Positions 40,208-47,841 of a stretch of 64,000 bases of DNA are shown here, piece by piece. The stretch comes from Syntrophobacteraceae bacterium (GTDB taxonomy: Bacteria > Desulfobacterota > Syntrophobacteria > Syntrophobacterales > Syntrophobacteraceae). The notes beneath the pieces were generated by a model. The model ran no database searches and was not told the origin of the DNA. It saw only the letters and a program-made list of their open reading frames with translations. The position numbers were made by a program, and so were the translations under genes. Each line of letters starts with the position of its first letter. Position 1 is the first letter of the stretch. The DNA lies in assembly GCA_003165235.1 (NCBI GenBank), contig PLSV01000146.1, forward strand, positions 1 to 64,000, in the 5' to 3' direction.

Positions 40208-40297
40208 GTGCGCTCCTCATATCGCCTTCTTGCCGGCATCAGCTCGCAGTCAAGATGGCTCCCAGCCCCGTCGTCAGCCCTCATCTGCCGTCGCAGC

Positions 40298-41113
40298 CTA
40301 CATTCGTGGCGCGGGAGCCGGGCCAACCTCAATTACTTTCGTATCGCCAAAACCCTGTGTTCTCATTTGTTCCTGGAGCGTGTACGCCTTGCTCTGGGGG
40401 CTTGGGTTTGTAGTCACCAAATAGCCCCCGCCTTCGGCAGCGGGGCGAACCACCGTGCTGTAGCCCTTCGCGGCCAGGTTCTTCCGAACTGTTTCAGCTT
40501 GTGGCTTGTCTTTGAAAATCTCTCCTACCTGGACCGCATAATTTCCCTTTTCCTCCAAAGGGGCCGGTTTTGCCGGACGGGCTGGGCCGGCGGCTTTTGC
40601 TTTCGGTTTGGCAGGCGCCACTAGCGCTGCGGTCCCTGGCGCTTCGGATGGAGCGCCCTTTTTTGGGAACAGGTCTTTTGGCGCAGGTTGGGCGGACGGG
40701 GCTTTTCCAGGAGCAGGGGATTTGCCTTCCGGCGGCGCTTCCGAGGCGGGTGGCCCCTGAAGAGTGGCCGGACCTGGCGCCGGCTGGACCTCTGATGTCT
40801 GTACGCCCTCTGGTTTCGCTGTAGTTTCGGCTGGTTTGGTCTCAGCAGGTTTGACCGGTTCGGCGGGCTTCGTCAGTTCTGAAAGCCTGTCAGGCCCCGG
40901 TTGCTCTGGTTGTTTTGGGACCTCTTTTGTAATCGCCCCCCTCTCAGGAAGGGGCGTTTTGCTGAGATCTTTGGACTTTCCTTTGAAAAAGTGGTCCGTT
41001 AGGAGCACCAGTAAAATGAGGCACACTGCCGCAATCACCAAATACTTCTGATACGCGAGCCCCGAGCCGCCACCTTTGCGGAGATTTCTTTGGAAAATTA
41101 GCTTCTTGCGCAT
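40298..41113 (-). CDS. SPOR-domain membrane protein
   Basis: N-terminal TM, Pro/Ala/Lys-rich linker, C-terminal YAVQVGEIFKDKPQAETVRKNLAAKGYSTVV SPOR. Confidence 0.85.
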   Translation of the reverse strand: MRKKLIFQRNLRKGGGSGLAYQKYLVIAAVCLILLVLLTDHFFKGKSKDLSKTPLPERGAITKEVPKQPEQPGPDRLSELTKPAEPVKPAETKPAETTAKPEGVQTSEVQPAPGPATLQGPPASEAPPEGKSPAPGKAPSAQPAPKDLFPKKGAPSEAPGTAALVAPAKPKAKAAGPARPAKPAPLEEKGNYAVQVGEIFKDKPQAETVRKNLAAKGYSTVVRPAAEGGGYLVTTNPSPQSKAYTLQEQMRTQGFGDTKVIEVGPAPAPRM

Positions 41114-41216
41114 CCTTGCCCTCCTGAATGCCGTTCATTATGCACTGACAACCTGGCCCCAGCCCATTGGACATCCAAGAGCCAACGCTAACATCCGGAA
41201 GTTAGCAGGCAGTAAA

Positions 41217-42407
41217 CTAAATGCCTTTGGAACGTTTCATGGCCCTTTCGAATCCCGGCAACGCCCCTTCGATCGTAGAGTCATCGACGCAGTAGGCGAT
41301 CCGGATGTGGCCTGGCCCTGCGAATCCGCTCCCGGGCACGCACAGGATGTTCTCTTCCTGGAGGAGTCGAACGAACTGGATGTCGTCGGGAAGCGGGCTT
41401 TTGGGGAAAAGGTAAAAAGCACCCCGCGGGACCGTCAGTTCATAGCCAAACTCCGTAAGAGCGCTAACGAGCCGGTCTCTTTTGGCCTTGTAGATATCGA
41501 CGTCCACACAGACTCCCTGGAGCTCCACTACGAGCCGCTGCATGATAGCCGGCGCATTCACGAAGCCCAGAATCCGGTTCGCCAGCGCCAGGGCATCGAT
41601 GATTTTAGTCCCATCCGAGGCGGAGGGGCTCAGTGCTACGAAGCCGATGCGCTCGCCGGGCAGAGAAAGGTCCTTGGAGTAGGAGCTTGTAATCAGCGAA
41701 TCAGGGTAGTGCACAAAAACGCACGGGACGCAACAGTTGTCGTAAACGATCTTCCGGTACGGCTCATCGGAGACCAGGTAAATAACATGGCCGAACTGGC
41801 TGCTTTTTGCCCGGAGAATCTGCCCAAGCCGCGCAATGGACTCCTCCGGATACACTTGACCGGTCGGGTTGTTTGGAGAATTAATGAGCACGATCTTGGT
41901 GCGCGGACCGATCTCTTCCTGCATGCGGTCCAGGTCGAGATTGAAGTCCGGCTCGAGTGTCGGCGTAGTTTTGAGCACTCCGCCGTGATTGTCCGCATAA
42001 AATCCGTATTCCACGAAATAGGGGGCCGGACAGAGCACTTCGTCACCGGGGTCGAGCAGCGCCTTGAAGATTATGTTGAGGCCGCCCGCAGCGCCGCATG
42101 TCACGACTACCTGCTCGTGCGCCAGAGAGATGCAGAATTCCTGGCAAAAATAGGCGGACATGGCCGATCGGGTGGAAACAAGGCCCGCGTTTGGCATATA
42201 TGCATGCATTCCATGCTCTTCGCTTTTGGCCAGCTCGATCAATTTTTCGCGAACTATGTCCGGAGGCGGAACGTTAGGGTTTCCCAGGCTGAAATCGAAG
42301 ACTCCGCCCTCCCCATGGATTTTTTTCAGGCGCGCGCCCTCCTCGAACATCCTGCGAATCCACGAGGATTTTTCCATAAACTGGCTCATCTTTGCGGCAA
42401 CCGCCAT
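41217..42407 (-). CDS. Pyridoxal-phosphate aminotransferase class I/II
   Basis: FSLGNPNVPPP...NSPNNPTGQVY...VSDEPYRKIVYD...SYSKDLSLPGERIGFVAL. Confidence 0.93.
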   Translation of the reverse strand: MAVAAKMSQFMEKSSWIRRMFEEGARLKKIHGEGGVFDFSLGNPNVPPPDIVREKLIELAKSEEHGMHAYMPNAGLVSTRSAMSAYFCQEFCISLAHEQVVVTCGAAGGLNIIFKALLDPGDEVLCPAPYFVEYGFYADNHGGVLKTTPTLEPDFNLDLDRMQEEIGPRTKIVLINSPNNPTGQVYPEESIARLGQILRAKSSQFGHVIYLVSDEPYRKIVYDNCCVPCVFVHYPDSLITSSYSKDLSLPGERIGFVALSPSASDGTKIIDALALANRILGFVNAPAIMQRLVVELQGVCVDVDIYKAKRDRLVSALTEFGYELTVPRGAFYLFPKSPLPDDIQFVRLLQEENILCVPGSGFAGPGHIRIAYCVDDSTIEGALPGFERAMKRSKGI

Positions 42408-42812
42408 ATCGTGCTCGAGACCTCCCCGCAAATCGAAATAAAACCCGCTTTCAGGCTGTCTGTTACAAAGCGATCTTCCGGCACTATAAGAGAGATTTGC
42501 GTTCTTATGCAAGCATTCTATCTGTTTGAAATGAGCTTTTTCAACTCGTTGGCGTCATGAATTGACGGCGGGCTGGATCGGTGCGAACTCAAGTGGGATA
42601 CTGAATTCAAACGAAAAATGGTGGAGCGGCTCTTCATGGCGGCTGCAGGAGCGAAGAATCCCTCTTTCCGGCAGGAAGTGAGCGCCTGAAGAATCGAACT
42701 GCGGCGGGGCCGCAAAAATCCACGCACTGTGGGGTTATCTGATGATGTGTAATGACTCCGGCGCCCGGCTTAAAGAGAGCGTCCTGCCGTCTTTAAGCCG
42801 GACGTATTAAGA

Positions 42813-44264
42813 CTACCACTGGGATTCACCTTTGAGACAACTGTCGATATCCGCTGCTGCGCGCTTGCCCGCTCCCATTGCGCTGATGACCGTTGCAGCG
42901 CCCGTTACGACGTCGCCGCCTGCCCACACACCCTTCATGGTGGTGCGTCCCGTCTGCTGGTCGGCAACCACCGTCCCATGCCTGGAGCGCTCAAGGCCGT
43001 CGGCGTTTATGAAAACCAGCGGGTTCGGGCTGGTTCCCAGGGCCATGATTACCTGATCGACTTCCATTTCGAATTCGGACCCCTTGATTGGAACCGGACT
43101 GCGTCGGCCGGACTGGTCAGGTTCCCCCAATTCCATTCGGATACAACGAATCGCGCCTATTCCGCCTTTGCCGTCCGCGATGATTTCAACCGGGTTGGTC
43201 AAGAAATCGAAAATGACGCCTTCTTCCTTGGCGTGATGGACTTCTTCAAGTCTTGCAGGGACCTCAGCGGGTGAGCGGCGATAGACGATATGGACTTCAT
43301 CGCCCGATTGGCCGCCATTTGCCTTGCTGCGCAGAGACTGCAGGCGAAGAGCACAGCGCGCCGAATCCATCGCAACGTTCCCTGCGCCGATCACGGCCAC
43401 TTTCCTGCCTACCTTGACGGGGGTGTCAAACTCGGGGAACTGATACCCTCTCATGAGATTGACTCGAGTGAGGAATTCATTTGCAGACATGACGCCATTT
43501 AGATTGATCCCGGGAATGCGCATAAACATTGGAAGGCCCGCGCCGGTGCCCAGGAAAATTGCGTCGTATTGGGCCGCCAATTCAGAGATGGTAAGGGTGC
43601 GCCCTATGACGTGATTGGCAAGTATCTGAATGCCAAGGGCCTTTGCCGCCGTTTCGATTTCGGCCCGGATTACCGCCTTTGGAAGCCGAAATTCAGGAAT
43701 GCCATAGACGAGCACGCCACCCGGAATATGCAGGGATTCAAAGATTGTAACATCATGTCCCATGCGGCCGAGGTCGACAGCGCAGGTGAGGCTGGAAGGC
43801 CCGGAGCCGACTATGGCCACTTTCTTGCCGGTCGAAGGTCCCTTGGTGATCGCGAAAGTGTTGTGTGCAAGCTCAAAATCGCCCACAAAACGCTCGATGC
43901 GTCCGATGGCGACCGGTTCCCCCTTCTTGCCCAGGATGCAGAGCGCTTCGCACTGCACTTCCTGAGGACAAACCCTGCCGCAAATCGCCGGCAGGTTGTT
44001 TTTGTCTTTCATGATTTGAACGGCTTTGTCCAGATCGCCATCGCGCACGGCCGCGACAAACTCGGGGATAGTAACCTCGACCGGACAGCCTTCCATACAT
44101 TTGGGTTCCTTGCACTGCAAACAGCGTTCGGCCTCTCGTTGGGCAAGCTCCAGCGTAAAGCCCAGGGCCACTTCGTTAAAGTTTTGAACCCGGTCTTCTG
44201 CCTCCTGCACCGGCATATCCTGGCGGAGAATCTTCATCCGTTCTTTTTTCGTCAATTCAGCCAT
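42813..44264 (-). CDS. NADPH-dependent glutamate synthase small-chain-like / NfnB (NfnL) subunit
   Basis: AERCLQCKEPKCMEGCPVEVTIPEF...GRVCPQEVQCEALC...VAIVGSGPSSLTCAVDLGRMGHDVTIFE; adjacent NfnA-like partner. Confidence 0.85.
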   Translation of the reverse strand: MAELTKKERMKILRQDMPVQEAEDRVQNFNEVALGFTLELAQREAERCLQCKEPKCMEGCPVEVTIPEFVAAVRDGDLDKAVQIMKDKNNLPAICGRVCPQEVQCEALCILGKKGEPVAIGRIERFVGDFELAHNTFAITKGPSTGKKVAIVGSGPSSLTCAVDLGRMGHDVTIFESLHIPGGVLVYGIPEFRLPKAVIRAEIETAAKALGIQILANHVIGRTLTISELAAQYDAIFLGTGAGLPMFMRIPGINLNGVMSANEFLTRVNLMRGYQFPEFDTPVKVGRKVAVIGAGNVAMDSARCALRLQSLRSKANGGQSGDEVHIVYRRSPAEVPARLEEVHHAKEEGVIFDFLTNPVEIIADGKGGIGAIRCIRMELGEPDQSGRRSPVPIKGSEFEMEVDQVIMALGTSPNPLVFINADGLERSRHGTVVADQQTGRTTMKGVWAGGDVVTGAATVISAMGAGKRAAADIDSCLKGESQW

Positions 44265-45134
44265 CTATTTAACTCCCTCTGCGATCGCACGTTCCAGATT
44301 GCACTCGTGGCTCTTCCGCCAGCGCTCAACCGCCTGTTGTTCCTCGGGTCGGTAAAATGCCATCCGTGACAGCAGACTGCCCCAGTCAACCTTGTGAGCA
44401 TCGAACTCGGGGCCATCCACACACACAAACCGGGCGCCATCGTCCATCAGCACTCGACAGCCGCCGCACATCCCCGTGCCATCCACCATGATGGTGTTAA
44501 GGCTGACGATAGTCTGCACATTGTAAGGTTTGGTTGTGGCTGCGACAAACTTCATCATGATGGCCGGCCCGATGGCCCATATCTTGGCAATCTGTCCGGG
44601 TTGGGCTTCAAGGATTTCCTTGAGGGGCACCGTAACCAGGTCCTTGCGCCCGTAAGATCCATCATCGGTGGTGACTATCAGCTCATCCGAGACGGCTCGC
44701 ATTTTGTCCTCCCAGAGCAGGAGATCTTTCGTCCTGGCGCCGATAATGGAAATAACGTGGTTCCCGGCTTCCTTGAGTTCCCGTGCGATCGGATAGACAG
44801 GCGCAATCCCCACCCCGCCGCCTACACAGATCACCTTGCCGAAATTCTCGATCTCAGTCGGGTGGCCGAGCGGGCCGACAATGGCTTTGAACGAATCCCC
44901 CACTTTCATTGTTCCGATCGCCATTGTGGATTTGCCAACTTCCTGGAAGATCATGGTAATGACGCCGGCCTCCCTGTCATAGTCAGCTATGGTGAGCGGG
45001 ATGCGTTCGCCCTGATCGTGCATGAGCACGATAACGAACTGGCCTGCCCTGGCCTTCCGGGCGATTTGCGTCGCTTCCACCACCATCAGCTTTGTAACGT
45101 CACTCAAATCTTGTTTTTCAAGGATCTTGTACAT
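44265..45134 (-). CDS. Sulfide dehydrogenase / NfnA (NfnS)-like FAD/NAD-binding subunit
   Basis: VCVGGGVGIAPVYPIARELKEAGNHVISIIGAR...GTGMCGGCRVLMDDGARFVCVDGPEFDAHKVDW. Confidence 0.87.
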   Translation of the reverse strand: MYKILEKQDLSDVTKLMVVEATQIARKARAGQFVIVLMHDQGERIPLTIADYDREAGVITMIFQEVGKSTMAIGTMKVGDSFKAIVGPLGHPTEIENFGKVICVGGGVGIAPVYPIARELKEAGNHVISIIGARTKDLLLWEDKMRAVSDELIVTTDDGSYGRKDLVTVPLKEILEAQPGQIAKIWAIGPAIMMKFVAATTKPYNVQTIVSLNTIMVDGTGMCGGCRVLMDDGARFVCVDGPEFDAHKVDWGSLLSRMAFYRPEEQQAVERWRKSHECNLERAIAEGVK

Positions 45135-45628
45135 GCACGCTATCCTTATTGAGATATTATAGATTTGCTAACCCGGCGCTTCGCAACGCCAACAGATCTC
45201 CTGCACAGCCCGTGGAATCGGCTCAGGCCACCGCGCCTATCGCCATGCCCTGACCCGAATGCCTGCATAACAGAGGCCGATCAGGTGCCGGGGGAACCTC
45301 ACATCCACCGGTTTTGTTCCGGCAATTCCGGGTTGAAGCCGCTGAATGAGAGTCTGCGTTCGCTACCTGTCGAATTATATCAAAACGATGCTCTATATCC
45401 GCGTCCAATCCCGCATAAACATGCCTGATGCAGATTGAAAGAGGAATTGGAACTTGTAATTCAACGCCATTTTCAATAACCCCGTTCTGGACCATCGTCA
45501 AGAAAAATTATTCACAAACAGGCGGAACGGGTGCGAAAGAATCCTCAGCCAGAGCCGGCTGCGCCGTGTGAGTAATTTTGGCGGGCGCGGGGCTTTGGCT
45601 TTTTCGAAGACCCCTGTGTCGCCTCTAC

Positions 45629-46033
45629 TTATGAGAAAAAATGCTCAAGCCGGTCGCCCAAAGCGCTACGATCCTTAATTTGACATTCCCATATAATCAG
45701 CACATCCCAGTCCAAAGACTTTAGCGCCTCCAGGGTTCGTGCGTCGCGCTCTTTATTCCGGCTGATCTTCTTTGACCAGTAGTCTGTATTTTCTTTGGGC
45801 TGGCGGTCGCCGCGCTTGCAGTCGTGACCATGCCAGAAGCAGCCATTGACGAAGATGATTTTTCGTAATCGGGGAAAAGTCAGGTCGGGCTTGCCCGGCA
45901 AATCGACGCGGTGCAAGCGGTAGCGCTTGCCCATGGCGTGCACCGTGCGGCGCACGATCATTTCAGGCGTCGTGTCGCGGCCTTTAACCGCTCTCATGGT
46001 GTCGCTGCGCGTCTGCGAGGGCGTTTTATCCAT
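45629..46033 (-). CDS. vsr: Very short patch repair endonuclease Vsr
   Basis: RSDTMRAVKGRDTTPEMIVRRTVHAMGKRYRLHRVDLPGKPDLTFPRLRKIIFVNGCFWHGHDC. Confidence 0.95.
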   Translation of the reverse strand: MDKTPSQTRSDTMRAVKGRDTTPEMIVRRTVHAMGKRYRLHRVDLPGKPDLTFPRLRKIIFVNGCFWHGHDCKRGDRQPKENTDYWSKKISRNKERDARTLEALKSLDWDVLIIWECQIKDRSALGDRLEHFFS

Positions 46034-46076
46034 ACAGGCGGTCCATTAGCGCTTCAAACGGGATTTTCCGTCATGC

Positions 46077-47222
46077 TCAGGCCACTTTCTTTTTAGCCTG
46101 AGTAAATGCGGCAAGCACCGGTTCGAAGATGTGAGCTGCGAGGAATCGCACCACCGGCGCCGCCACGCCGTCACCGGCGACGTGATAGGCTTCGTTGTAT
46201 TTTGCCGGCAGTTCGTATTCCTCAGGCAAACCCATCAATCGGGCAGCCTCTCGCGGCGAAAGCAGCCTGGACCGGAGGTTATCGCCATTCACCACCAGAA
46301 TTGATTGACGGCTGGAGCCGCCTGCCGGCGTGCGTAAGCAGCCAGCCACGTCGTCAAAACGCGCCTCAGCCCGCTGCGCCTTGCACCCAGCCTTGTCGCG
46401 CCGTATCCTTTTATAGATTCCACCCACCACAGGCCGTCCAATTTTCTTGGCTTTTTCAACCTTCTCCAGGTTGATTTTGCTCATCATATCCAGTAGCCGC
46501 CGGGTTTCTTCCGCCGTATGCCATTTAACCCCACTTGGGTTGTCCTCGATCAAATCAGCGAAAGTCGTTTGCCGTTTCGGCGGCATGGGCAACGCCCACC
46601 AAACCCACTTTGCAGCCTCGCTTCCCGACAATTTGCCAAAGGCTTTCATAAGCCTTTCAGGGTGCCATTTTGGATCAGGGCTCGACGATGTCAAATTCTG
46701 AGGGATTTGCAAGTCTCCCAGAACCCCGATAATGAACAAACGAGGCCTGGATTGCGGCAGGAAATCAACCGCATCGATCACTACGGCGCCAAATCTATAA
46801 CCCGCGTCAGAAAGAGCGTTCCCTATCGCCGCAAAGTCGCCGCCATCATGCGAGTGGAGCGTGCCGCAGACGTTTTCAAGCGCAATGAGACGCGGTGACC
46901 GCCCTTCCTGTTTCAACTGGAGGATCAATTTCCAGAATGGCCAGAACGTGCCCGACCTCTCGCCCCGGAGACCCGCGCCGTTTCCGGCCAAAGACAAATC
47001 CTGGCAGGGGAATGAAGCCCATGCCAGGTCAACGCTGCCGGGAAGATGGGCAGTCGTCAATGCCGCCACGTCGCCGACGCATAGTTCCTCGCCGCCCCAG
47101 TTGGCGGAATAGGCAGCCGCTTTCCTGGGATCGAAGTCATTTGCGAATACACAACGCCAGCTTCCGCCGAGGCCGGCCCTAGCCATCCCGCCTCCCGCGA
47201 AGAATTCGTAAAATGACCTCAT
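46077..47222 (-). CDS. DNA (cytosine-5)-methyltransferase
   Basis: FYEFFAGGGMARAGLGG...LAWASFPCQDLSLAGNGAGLRGERSGTFW...IALENVCG...QSRPRLFIIGV. Confidence 0.94.
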   Translation of the reverse strand: MRSFYEFFAGGGMARAGLGGSWRCVFANDFDPRKAAAYSANWGGEELCVGDVAALTTAHLPGSVDLAWASFPCQDLSLAGNGAGLRGERSGTFWPFWKLILQLKQEGRSPRLIALENVCGTLHSHDGGDFAAIGNALSDAGYRFGAVVIDAVDFLPQSRPRLFIIGVLGDLQIPQNLTSSSPDPKWHPERLMKAFGKLSGSEAAKWVWWALPMPPKRQTTFADLIEDNPSGVKWHTAEETRRLLDMMSKINLEKVEKAKKIGRPVVGGIYKRIRRDKAGCKAQRAEARFDDVAGCLRTPAGGSSRQSILVVNGDNLRSRLLSPREAARLMGLPEEYELPAKYNEAYHVAGDGVAAPVVRFLAAHIFEPVLAAFTQAKKKVA

Positions 47223-47500
47223 GTCAGCCCCCAAATCGTTTGCCTTAATTGTTCAATATAACCGAGATTCCTTAACGTGAACAAAAAATCTTAACTATGA
47301 ATTGTCCTAAACCTGCGCAAGCTCACCATTACGGAGGTGGTCGGGGCAAGCAGGCCCAATGCCGCTAACTCAAGAAAAATATCTGTTCTTTCGACCCCCT
47401 ACGAGCTTGTGAAATCATATCTCCTGTTTTTATGGCTATTCCGGACCGCCCGAACTACTTCTCGACAAATCCATACGAATTGATTATGCATGCTATGCGG

Positions 47501-47692
47501 AAGGCGCCCCGTGAACGCCCAAAACGGATGACTTCCGCCTAAAGGCGGTAAGAGGAATGACCAGATTAAGACCAGATTAGACCCATCGAGGGGATGCCTT
47601 CCGGGCTATGCATCACACGTCGATAAGGGATGCCCGCGAGGGCATTTCACCATATGATCGTTTAGTGTAGTTAACAAGTCTGTCATACGAGG
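47501..47692 (+). repeat. Dispersed repeat element, copy C (longest)
   Basis: AAGGCGCCCCGTGAACGCCCAAAACGGATGAC...GATGCCTTCCGGGCTATGCATCACACGTCGATAAGG...GTTAACAAGTCTGTCATACGAGG. Confidence 0.82.
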
Positions 47693-47841
47693 TTGCGGCG
47701 TTCCCTTTCTTAAACAGGGACAGAGGGGGCCTGCATCCCTTTTGAGAAAGGGCCCGGCAGTCACCTGAGGTGGGTGCGGGGAAAAGCGAAGCAATATTTT
47801 GACGTGTCAAGGCTTAATAACAAAGGGAGGGAACTACAGTC

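Noticed and set aside
41076-42560. 494-aa ORF on + strand
   Set aside because: Fully antisense to a clear aminotransferase; low-complexity shadow ORF typical of GC-rich coding DNA.
42561-42690. Short open frame ending ...ELKWDTEFKRKMVERLFMAAAGAKNPSFRQEVSA
   Set aside because: About 42 codons with no good start or RBS; may be a gene remnant but cannot be supported.
45629-47222. Complete restriction-modification or defence island
   Set aside because: Only the MTase and Vsr are present; no REase, helicase or other defence genes in flanking DNA.
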